Source: DASQFI01 sp035633215 (lineage in GTDB: Bacteria > Acidobacteriota > Vicinamibacteria > Vicinamibacterales > SCN-69-37). Taken from it: a DNA stretch of 30,461 nt. The stretch covers positions 1 to 30,461 of the forward strand of contig DASQFI010000008.1 of NCBI GenBank assembly GCA_035633215.1, in the 5' to 3' direction. A program made the position numbers and the translations under genes. Below are positions 23,671 to 30,461 of the stretch, in pieces (position 1 is the stretch's first letter; each line of letters starts with the position of its first letter). The notes below the pieces were generated by a model. It made no database searches and was not told the DNA's origin. It saw only the letters and a program-made list of their open reading frames with translations.

Positions 23671-24336
23671 TCAGGCGCCGACCGCGACCGGCAGGCCAGC
23701 CACTTTCCACTCAGGAAACCCGTCCCGCAGTCGTCGTGCGCGCCGGCCGCTTCGCTTGAGCAACTCGACGGCGCGATCGGCGTACACGCAGTAGGGGCCA
23801 CGGCAGTACGCCACGTACTCTTTCTGCTTCGGCAGACTGCGCAAGCGCCGTTGGAGGTCATCCACCGGGAGCGAGATGGCCCCAGCGATGTGGCCGGCCA
23901 GGTACTCGCGGGTCGGGCGCGTATCGAGAATCACGACGTCACCCTTGCCGGCGCGCTTGAGTAATTCAGGCATCTCGACAGCCTCGCCGGGCGCGCGGCG
24001 CCCGAAGTGTTCTCGAACGAGGCGTTCGAGCTCGGCGAACCGCCGCTCGGCGACGACTCGAAGGACGTGGGAGAGCTCGACGACGGCCGGATCGGCCAGT
24101 CGATAGTGGATGAAGAGGCCGTCGCGGCGGGTCTCGACCAAGCCGGCGCGTTTCAGGGCCTGCAGGTGCTGCGAGGCATTGGCGGTCGACAGCTCCAGCT
24201 CTTCAGCCAGCGACTCGACCGTCCGTTCGGCTTGTGATAGGAGCTCGAGGACTTCGAGCCGGTGCGGGCTGGCCAGCGCCTTGCCGATGCGGGCGTATTC
24301 GCTATACAGGCGGTCCTTGAAAACACGCGGTTGCAT
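23671..24336 (-). CDS. ArsR-family regulator fused to rhodanese domain
   Basis: 221 aa. Residues 8-100 are an ArsR/SmtB winged helix (ARIGKALASPHRLEVLELLSQAE, STANASQHLQALKRAGLVETRRDGLFIHYRL). Residues 115-215 are a rhodanese domain (VVILDTRPTREYLAGHIAGAISLP) with the active-site loop YCRGPYCVYADRAVELL. Such ArsR-rhodanese fusions are known as sulfur- or thiol-responsive repressors; the loop cysteine probably senses persulfide, metalloid or oxidant. First gene of the operon. The promoter at 24353-24380 overlaps a 9-bp inverted repeat, the expected autoregulatory operator. The predicted leader is only about 10 nt and no Shine-Dalgarno is evident. Confidence 0.93.
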   Translation of the reverse strand: MQPRVFKDRLYSEYARIGKALASPHRLEVLELLSQAERTVESLAEELELSTANASQHLQALKRAGLVETRRDGLFIHYRLADPAVVELSHVLRVVAERRFAELERLVREHFGRRAPGEAVEMPELLKRAGKGDVVILDTRPTREYLAGHIAGAISLPVDDLQRRLRSLPKQKEYVAYCRGPYCVYADRAVELLKRSGRRARRLRDGFPEWKVAGLPVAVGA

Positions 24337-24340
24337 GTTG

Positions 24341-24380
24341 GTAAAGTATTCAATATATTACTTGACCATGACGAGTCAAG
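24341..24380 (-). promoter_or_regulatory. Promoter and ArsR-type operator of the methyltransferase operon
   Basis: On the minus strand, -35 TTGACT (24380-24375), a 16-bp spacer and -10 TATATT (24358-24353), each one base off the sigma70 consensus. An inverted repeat, GGTAAAGTA-N10-TACTTGACC (24341-24349 and 24360-24368, 8/9 matching), straddles the -10 box. ArsR repressors usually bind such imperfect 12-2-12-like palindromes over the promoter, so binding would block transcription. Confidence 0.72.
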
Positions 24381-24383
24381 CCC

Positions 24384-24520
24384 CTTCCCAAGGGTGAAGT
24401 CCACGAGGACATCGGGTTCTTCAGCTTTGATCGAGTTAGGGCCCGCGAAACGTACATCGTCATTGGATCAGATGAGTTCGAAAAGGTCTTCGAGATCGCC
24501 GGGCTTTACGCCGCGATGAA
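24384..24520. other. Intergenic region with a protein-like plus-strand stretch
   Basis: No gene is called here. The plus strand can be read without stops as KPLPKGEVHEDIGFFSFD and onward to EFEKVFEIAGLYAAMNYGV, which looks protein-like but has no start and runs into the end of kinase 5. It may be a gene relic; I do not recognise the family. A small hairpin CCCTT-CCC-AAGGG lies at its start. Confidence 0.3.
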
Positions 24521-27235
24521 CTATGGCGTATCCCTGGCTTCAAAACTGAGCAGCCAAACGTCGGCTTCTGCTGCGACAGTGGTGAAATAGATCGTCCCGT
24601 TGTCCCGAGCGAGACCGGGGCTTCCGATGTCCACATCTTCGTCGGTGACCACCAGGACTGGCTGAACCTTGCTCGTCCTGCTGTCAATCAACAGAATCTT
24701 TCCCCGGTTGACCATGATCAGATGGCGATTATCATTCAGCCACAACGGCCAGTCGCCGAAATCGGTCAACCAGTCGTAGGTCTTCGACTCGAGATCATAA
24801 ACGCCGATTCCCGCGTGGGCGCCGCTGGGCAGATGCCGTACCCCCGCCAGCTTCTTCCCGTCCGGAGACCAGGACCAGATTTCAAACGACAGACTTGAAT
24901 CGTCAAGCGAGGTCAGATACTCGAGCTTTTGCTCGTTCCAGGCTTTGCCGGGCACGAAGATAACGCCGTCGTTCCTGGGCGTGTGGATCGAATAGGCCAT
25001 CCTGTTCCCGTCGGGAGACCAAACGGAATAGTGGGCGCCCGGACCCTGGTTGACGAAGGTGAGCTGCTGAAGTCCGCTGCCATCTCGATTGATCGCCCAG
25101 ATCTCGTAGTTGCCGGTGCGACGCGAGGAGAAGGCAATCCGTTTGCCGTCAGGCGACCAGCGCGGAAAGTAGTGCGTATAGGCATCGTCGGTCAGATCCC
25201 GCAGGCCCGAACCATCGGGGCGCATAATCAAGATGTGGCGCTGATTTCCCATTGACTGAGTCGCCAGCCATTCGCCGTCCGGCGATGGATCGGGAAACCA
25301 GAATTGCCTCGACCCTCGCGTAATGGAACCCGGCTCGCCCACGGCCTTTCCCGCTGATGGATCGAATCCGACTTTCCTGAGATTCCTTGTCTCTTGCTGC
25401 GCTGCATACACCAGGCGCAGTCCTTCCCTTGAAACGCTGAGGTGCATCGGTGAGGTTGCCGCGCCGATTGTGGTCACCGCCTCGGGCTGTCCGAGAACGG
25501 AGCCGGACTGTTCATCGATCGGCACACGCCAAATGTTCATGCTCCCGCCGCGGTTGCTGGTGAAGTACAAGTGTTTGCCATCCGCGGACCATATTGGATT
25601 CACATCCGTCGTCGCCCCATCGGTGACCGCGACGGCCTCCCCTCCACCAGCCGGCATCGTCCAGATTTCCTCGCGCTTCCCGGCCCGGCTGGGCCTGCTC
25701 CAGTAAGCAATCCGCTGTCCGTGCGGAGATGAAGCCGGCTGCAGCGCGTCACGCTCGGTCAGCGGGCGCCGGTCGCCGGTCTTGAGGTCGATCGTCCAGA
25801 GTTGACTCTTCGTGGGGCGGGTCGAGGGCTGCGGGATGTTCTCGGTGGCCACGACAATGTGTTGGCCATCTGCGTACCATGCCGGCGTGTAACCGACGTC
25901 AGATACTCGAATGACGGACTCGCCCGTCGCTCCCATGATGTAGATCCCGCCACCCTCTCGCTCGGATCGAAAAGCGATCCGCTCCCCGTCGGGTGAGAAC
26001 GACGGCTGTGTGTCATCGGCCGGACTATCTTTCGTTAGATTGGTGGGATTACGCCCGCCCACGCGCTGCGCGTAGATGTCCCAATTGCCCGCGGCGCGGC
26101 TGGCATAAATCAACGACTTGCCGTCTGGGGAAAGCGCGGGAAAGTATTCGGGACCGGACTGGTCGGTGAGTTGTGTAAAGACGACGTTCTTCAGCGAGGT
26201 TCCAGGCGTCGTCTCCCCCGGCTGTCGCAGCCAGAGCCACGACGCTATCAGCACTGCGGCCGCACCTCCTGCGACGCCTGCGGCCACCCACCAGTATTTC
26301 GACGATGAGCGAGACTGTGCCGTCGCGGGCGTTGACCCGGTCGATTGTCCGAGAACGGCATCACGCTCCGTGTGAGATCTCAGTTGGTTCTTCACATTGG
26401 CCAGATCGATGAACAAATCCTTCGCGGTCTGATACCGCTCCTCTCGGTCCTTGCGAAGCGTCTTGTCGACAATCCGCTCCAGCTCGGCAGGCATTGCTCG
26501 CACATATCGCCCGAGCGGAAGGGGGTGTTGGGTCAGAATGGCCGAGAGGGTGGCTGCGCTGCTGTTACCCACAAATGGCTGTCGGCCGCTCAACATCTCA
26601 TAGAGCATGCTTCCCAGGCTGAAGATGTCACTTCGAGCATCCACCGGCCGCCCTTCCACTTGCTCCGGCGACATATAAGGCACCGTACCCACGATCGCTC
26701 CGGGCACGGTCAGCAGCTGTTCAGTCTGTGTGTGACCGCTTCCCAACGCGGTCTGGTCAGCTTTCTTGGCGAGCCCGAAGTCCATGACCTTCACTTGACC
26801 TCGGGCCGTCATCATGACGTTGGTGGGTTTGATGTCGCGATGGACGATCCCGCGAGCGTGAGCCTCGCTGAGCGCGTCGGCCGCCTGCAAGGCAATATCC
26901 AGGACCTCGGCGATCTCCATGGGCTTGCGCTGAAGGCGCGTCGCCAGGGTTTCGCCCTGCACATACTGCATCGCGATGAAACTCCGCCCGTCCATCTCAC
27001 CGGTCTCGTAAATCGAGCAGATGTTGGGATGGTCGAGCGTGGCCGCCGTCTTTGCTTCACGGATGAGGCGCTGGCGTGCCTGCTCATCGCCCACCGGCTC
27101 CGCGCGCAGGAACTTGATCGCGACCGCGCGATCGAGCTGCGTGTCTTCGGCGAGATACACTTCGCCCATTCCGCCCACGCCGAGTCGTGAGCGTATCTCG
27201 TAGCGGCCGAAGCGCGTGCCCGGCGAAATGGACAT
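24521..27235 (-). CDS. Ser/Thr protein kinase with PD40 beta-propeller (kinase 5)
   Basis: 904-aa Hanks-type kinase of a different subgroup from kinases 1, 2 and 4: start MSISPGTRFGRYEIRSRLG, glycine loop GVGGMG (19-24), K41, HRDIKPTN (132-139), DFG (152-154), and GTVPYMSPEQVEG in the activation loop. A membrane helix lies near 320-340 (WWVAAGVAGGAAAVLIASWLWL). The rest is a PD40/TolB propeller (LSPDGKSLIYAS, FSPDGERIAFRS, WSPDGKRIAFSSRRTGNYEIW, WSPDGNRMAYS). All catalytic residues are kept. It lies head-to-tail upstream of the ArsR-type operon on the same strand but is separated by about 180 bp containing that operon's own promoter. Confidence 0.95.
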   Translation of the reverse strand: MSISPGTRFGRYEIRSRLGVGGMGEVYLAEDTQLDRAVAIKFLRAEPVGDEQARQRLIREAKTAATLDHPNICSIYETGEMDGRSFIAMQYVQGETLATRLQRKPMEIAEVLDIALQAADALSEAHARGIVHRDIKPTNVMMTARGQVKVMDFGLAKKADQTALGSGHTQTEQLLTVPGAIVGTVPYMSPEQVEGRPVDARSDIFSLGSMLYEMLSGRQPFVGNSSAATLSAILTQHPLPLGRYVRAMPAELERIVDKTLRKDREERYQTAKDLFIDLANVKNQLRSHTERDAVLGQSTGSTPATAQSRSSSKYWWVAAGVAGGAAAVLIASWLWLRQPGETTPGTSLKNVVFTQLTDQSGPEYFPALSPDGKSLIYASRAAGNWDIYAQRVGGRNPTNLTKDSPADDTQPSFSPDGERIAFRSEREGGGIYIMGATGESVIRVSDVGYTPAWYADGQHIVVATENIPQPSTRPTKSQLWTIDLKTGDRRPLTERDALQPASSPHGQRIAYWSRPSRAGKREEIWTMPAGGGEAVAVTDGATTDVNPIWSADGKHLYFTSNRGGSMNIWRVPIDEQSGSVLGQPEAVTTIGAATSPMHLSVSREGLRLVYAAQQETRNLRKVGFDPSAGKAVGEPGSITRGSRQFWFPDPSPDGEWLATQSMGNQRHILIMRPDGSGLRDLTDDAYTHYFPRWSPDGKRIAFSSRRTGNYEIWAINRDGSGLQQLTFVNQGPGAHYSVWSPDGNRMAYSIHTPRNDGVIFVPGKAWNEQKLEYLTSLDDSSLSFEIWSWSPDGKKLAGVRHLPSGAHAGIGVYDLESKTYDWLTDFGDWPLWLNDNRHLIMVNRGKILLIDSRTSKVQPVLVVTDEDVDIGSPGLARDNGTIYFTTVAAEADVWLLSFEARDTP

Positions 27236-27529
27236 GTGGACGGTCAGTTCAGTTGTAGGGCCCCTTGATTATTATCCTCTCAGTGTACCTAGGCACACGA
27301 CCTTACATCCTTCCGCGAGTGACATTTCGAGTGACATCGCGCCGGCACAGTCGGCAAACAGAGGCAAGCGGACGCAAACAGACGAAAACGCTGGAAGCCT
27401 CGAAATATCTGATTTGACGACGCTTAGCGAATTTGTCTCGATTTCATCCGGCTCTGCCGAATCCGTTTCCAAGACTCCCACTCTCTCCGAATCCCTTTCA
27501 GGCTCGATCTCTTGCTTGCGACCTTCCGG
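27236..27529. other. Lower-GC segment of unknown origin; possible kinase 5 promoter
   Basis: About 290 bp that are visibly less GC-rich than the surroundings, lying between the kinase 5 start and the point where the broken kinase homology ends. It holds a 14/16 palindrome (27283-27298, GTGTACCTAGGCACAC), two 10-bp direct repeats CGAGTGACAT (27316-27325, 27328-27337), and an AT-rich TAATAAT on the minus strand near 27269-27275 that might be a -10 box for kinase 5. A minus-strand frame stays open through it from the broken kinase, but the sequence does not look like a protein family I know. Confidence 0.4.
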
Positions 27530-28170
27530 CGCCTTGCCTTCGACCTGCTCGGGCGCCATGTATTGGAGCGTGCCGAGGATCGTTCCCTGCGCCGTCACGT
27601 CGAGACGCGTGGGCTGCGCGGCGAGCGATTTCGCCCGTTCCGACGCCGCCCACTTCGCGAGGCCGAAGTCGAGGAGCTTGGAATGCGCCGAGCCGGTGCG
27701 CACGGCCCGCGTCGCACCGGATCGCGGGCCGCCGTCCCGGGCCAGCATCACGTTGGCCGGCTTGAGGTCGCGATGGACGACGTCCTGTCGATGCGCCCGG
27801 TCCAGCCGCGTCGATGATCTCCCCAGCCACGCACAGCGCGTCGTCGATCAGTAGCGCGCCGCGCGTCAAGCGATCCGCCAGCGTCTCGCCCTCGACGTAC
27901 TCCATGACGAGGAAGCGCGTGCCGTTCTGTTCACCGACATCGTGCAGCGTGCAGATGTTCGGGTGATTCAGACCGGCAATCGTCTGCGCTTCCCGCTCGA
28001 AGCTGCTGCTTCATGTCAGGGTCGTCGGCGAAATGCGGCGGAAGGACCTTGAGGGCGACCGTGCGGCTCAGCCGCGTGTCAACGGCCTTGTAGACCTGCC
28101 CCATGCCGCCGGCGCCGATGGCGGATGCGATCTCGTAGGGACCCAGCCGACTGTCGGCGGAAAGGGCCAT
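27530..28170 (-). pseudogene. Broken Ser/Thr kinase (two frameshifts, truncated in activation segment)
   Basis: It starts well (MALSADSRLGPYEIASAIGAGGMGQVYKAVDT, VALKVLPPHF) but a single-base insertion near 28004 shifts the frame. The sequence resumes as FEREAQTIAGLNHPNICTLHDVG and MEYVEGETLADRL. A second one-base insertion near 27810 follows, after EIIDA, and the third frame continues with DRAHRQDVVHRDLKPANVML, LLDFGLAKW and GTLQYMAPEQVEGK. Homology then ends abruptly at about 27530, so most of the C-lobe, the membrane helix and the propeller are missing. It is a decayed paralogue of the other kinases, with ICTLHDVG resembling the kinase 5 type. Confidence 0.9.
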
Positions 28171-28300
28171 CGTAGCGTCTTCGAGGAACGGGAAGACTAT
28201 AGCCCCCTTCCCGGGCCACCCGAAAAGGGTCGCGCGGGAGGTGATGCTTCGATTTCATGCGCCTTTCCCCTGCAGGCTGGGGGCGACCCATTCAGTAATC
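28171..28300. other. Intergenic spacer
   Basis: No gene is seen. It separates the broken kinase start from the stop of the second amidohydrolase copy. It contains a GC-rich stretch around CCCTTCCCGGGCC but no convincing terminator with a T-run. Confidence 0.5.
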
Positions 28301-29740
28301 TCAGTGGGTGGCGAGGGGGCCGGGCAGTAGCATCGGCCGCAGATCGAACGTTGAATGGAATGACGTCGCTGCCGTCCCGAACGCGGCGCGCTGCCTGTCG
28401 AGCAGACGGCCCGACTTGTCTCCGGTAGGCTTGCCATCCTGGACAGCGAACCGTCCGTTGATCAAGACGAAGTCAATCCCCTCGCTGTACTGGTAAGGCT
28501 CAAAGTAGGTCGCCTTGTCGCGGATTGTTTCCGGATCGAAGACGACGACGTCGGCCTTCTGTCCGGGCGCGATCCGGCCGCGATCGGAGAGTCCCAGAAT
28601 CTGGGCGGGCAGCTACGTCAGCGATCGGATGGCAAATGGCAGCGTGATGACCTTCTTGTCGAAGACGAACGTCCGGATCAGACGAGGCGCGGTGCCGAAT
28701 GTGCCTGGATGGATGTGTCGCTCCCGCGCGGCGTCATCGACTGCGGCGCCGGTGCGATCGGTGCAGACGCCGGTATAGTCCTGGCGCATGAACTCCTCGA
28801 GGTCGAGAAGTGACACGGCAAAGGCCCGGAACTCGATGCCGCCCGGCCGATCGAAGCCGTTCAGCTGAAAAAAGATCGCCGTGTCAATCGAATCTTCGTT
28901 CCGCATCGCGGCCACCTGGCCGAGCGTCTTTCCGATCAGCGACTTGTCCGGGTAGTCCATGATCAACAGGCCTGACGGACCGCCCTGGCGGTCGATGTCG
29001 TACTCGATGTCGCGGCGGATGAGCGGACCCTGCACCGGATCCGCGAGCCGGCGCTTCAGGTTCTCGCGCATGTTCGTGTAGTCGGCGTCTGGGCTCGGAT
29101 CGTACTGGCCCATGCCCTTGACCTGCCGGAGCATGAGCGCCCAGCGCGGAATGACGACGATCGTCTCGTCGTAGGCTTCGTAGGAGTGCATGTTGATGTA
29201 GACCTGATGCCCCCCGGCCCAAGCCCGGTCAACGAGCTGCGTGATGATGCGACCGGAGCCCCACTCGCGCGGCCCCTTCGGGTGCAGATGGTCCAACATC
29301 ACTGGGAGACGCGCGTGCTGCGCGATGTTGATCGTCTCCACGACGGCGTCGATGTTGGTGAACTGCCGCGTATCGATGTAGGTCGTCGGCATCGACGCGG
29401 AGCTGGGAAGCTGCCACTTCGGGTACTGTCCCTGGCTTCGCAGGTGCGCCTGGTAGTGGCCCCCGAAGGGCGCGACGACCTTCGCCAGCTCGAGGACCTC
29501 CGCCTCTGTGCTCCATCGGCCCGGCGAGTATTCCAGCCCGGCGCTCAGGCCGAACGCGCCAGCCTCCATGTCCTCGCGCACGAGCTGCCGCATCCGGTCG
29601 ATCTCGCCAGCGGTCGCTTCGCGCATGTAGTCGTCGCCCATCACCTGGCCGCGCACGGTGCCGTGGCCGACCATCATGATCAAGTTGAGCGCAGAGCCCG
29701 CCCGCGTGAGATCCTGCCGTTGCCGGTCGAGCGGCCAGCG
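28301..29740 (-). pseudogene. D-aminoacylase-like amidohydrolase copy 2 (5'-truncated, nonsense codon)
   Basis: A diverged copy of the amidohydrolase at 1-1734, roughly 90% identical over the stretches compared. It covers residues from about 120 (RWPLDRQRQDLTRAGSALNLIMM) to the end. The signal peptide and the HxH metal site are missing because kinase sequence replaces them at 29741. TAG at 28615-28613 interrupts it where copy 1 has TCG serine (AIRSLTSLPAQ). Beyond that codon the frame stays open to TGA 28303-28301, ending MLLPGPLATH. That end shows what copy 1 probably looks like beyond the window. With no start, no metal site and a nonsense codon it is a pseudogene. Confidence 0.92.
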
Positions 29741-29741
29741 G

Positions 29742-30461
29742 ACCAATGGCCAGCGCTCCGGCCACCCACGGCACGAGCGCACGACGCGAGGCCGGCGCGG
29801 GCGTGTCCTCGACGCTCTCGAGCAGCATCTGCGCGTCGCCGATATCGCGCAGCCGCTTGCGCGGATCCTTCTGCAGACACGCTTGAAGCAGACGCCGCGC
29901 TCGCATCGGCACGCGCGACAAATCGGGTTCGCGCGTCAGCACGGCGGCAATCGATTCGCCCACCGTGTCAGCGGCGAATGTGCGCTCGCCCGTCAGCATC
30001 TCGTGCAGAATCACGCCGAAGGCCCACACGTCCGCCCGCCGATCCACGGGCCTGCCTTTCGCCTGCTCGGGCGCCATGTACGCCGCCGTGCCGAGGATCA
30101 GGCCCGCCTGCGTCATCGCGGGAGTCGTGAGTGTCGGGGAGTTCATCGCGTCCGCCGTCGCGCTCGACGCATTCGCGCCGAGCGCTTTGGCGAGACCAAA
30201 ATCGAGCACCTTCACCGTGCCGTCGTCGCGCACCTTGATGTTCGCGGGTTTGAGATCGCGGTGAATGATGCCCGCGTTGTGCGCGGCTTCGAGCGCTTCG
30301 GCGATTTGACGCGCGATGGGGAGGGCTTCGTCGAGTGGGAACGCGCCGCGTGCGAGACGCTGCGACAAATCCTCGCCCTCGACCAGTTCCATCACCAGGG
30401 CGCGATTCTCAATGCCGTAGATCGCCGCGATGTTGGGATGATTGAGCGACGCGAGCACCTG
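29742..30461 (-). pseudogene. Truncated mosaic Ser/Thr kinase (5' end beyond window)
   Basis: Kinase domain part from VLASLNHPNIAAIYGIENRALVMELVEGEDL through HRDLKPAN, DFGLAKAL, GTAAYMAPEQAKGRPVDRRADVW to the beginning of the membrane helix (VPWVAGALAIG). It is about 97% identical to kinase 4 (17711-18436), except for about 100 bp at 30105-30205 that match kinase 2 instead (ASSATADAMNSPTLTTPAMTQAG). At 29741 the sequence changes to amidohydrolase copy 2 in a different frame, so the membrane helix and propeller are absent and the reading frame runs on out of frame to 29229. The 5' end lies beyond the right edge. A soluble kinase domain could still be made, but with a long nonsense tail. Confidence 0.88.

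Noticed and set aside
22282..23964. 560-aa plus-strand frame opposite the MFS and ArsM-like genes
   Set aside because: Antisense shadow with low-complexity R/H/E composition. The minus strand encodes recognisable families throughout.
28613..28615. In-frame TAG in amidohydrolase copy 2 as a recoded amino acid (pyrrolysine)
   Set aside because: Copy 1 has serine TCG here. The copy also lacks its start and metal site, so a plain nonsense mutation is the simpler reading.
29229..30458. 409-aa kinase-amidohydrolase 'fusion protein'
   Set aside because: After the junction at 29741 the kinase frame reads the amidohydrolase in the wrong frame (RPATAGSHAGG...), so it is not a functional fusion.
1..30461. 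CRISPR arrays, tRNA and rRNA genes, including a selenocysteine tRNA
   Set aside because: I saw no regularly spaced repeat array and no tRNA- or rRNA-like sequence on either strand. The selenocysteine machinery would have to lie outside the window.

Overview
The window is GC-rich bacterial DNA dominated by serine/threonine protein kinases that carry a C-terminal TolB/PD40-type beta-propeller. With them are D-aminoacylase-like amidohydrolases, a DUF5117-type zinc metalloprotease and a PadR/HAAS pair. This combination is typical of Acidobacteriota, most likely Vicinamibacteria-like. That assignment is inferred from gene content; no rRNA or marker gene is present.

Layout. 1-1734 (-): D-aminoacylase-like amidohydrolase, cut by the left edge. 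1920-4625 (-): kinase 1. 4771-7308 (-): secreted zinc metalloprotease. 7321-7410: a 24-bp inverted repeat, abutting a broken kinase fragment (7411-7818). 8019-9298 (+): PadR regulator overlapping a HAAS/sensor-domain membrane protein. 9320-12013 (-): kinase 2. 12014-12439: repeats and a kinase 5'-end relic. 12440-13160 (+): a DUF1206 fragment and a small Fet4-like membrane protein. 13218-15953 (+): kinase 3. 16025-18619 (-): kinase 4. 18669-18711: tandem repeats that look like an IS end. 18696-24336 (-): a tyrosine phosphatase and a six-gene ArsR-type operon. 24521-27235 (-): kinase 5. 27530-28170: broken kinase. 28301-29740 (-): a second, diverged and broken amidohydrolase copy. 29742-30461: a mosaic kinase 5' part running off the right edge.

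The most notable region is the operon at 19283-24336. Its order of transcription is ArsR-rhodanese regulator, MFS transporter, ArsM-like methyltransferase, second methyltransferase, cupin, exported methyltransferase-rhodanese. A good sigma70-like promoter with an overlapping 9-bp inverted repeat precedes it. Two of the genes, the ArsM-like methyltransferase and the terminal methyltransferase-rhodanese, are each interrupted by one in-frame TGA. Each TGA lies exactly where relatives have a conserved cysteine, the downstream frame continues the family sequence to a proper stop, and a perfect 7-8 bp hairpin begins 9-14 nt after the TGA, as in bacterial SECIS elements. I read these as two probable selenoproteins in one operon that likely handles arsenic or another thiol-reactive compound.

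The rest of the window shows heavy recombination among kinase paralogues: five intact kinases, three broken ones, duplicated 5' ends, a short cassette found twice at the same codon of the glycine-rich loop, a REP-like element inserted in frame in kinase 2, and a terminal kinase in which about 100 bp of kinase 2 sequence sits inside kinase 4-like sequence.
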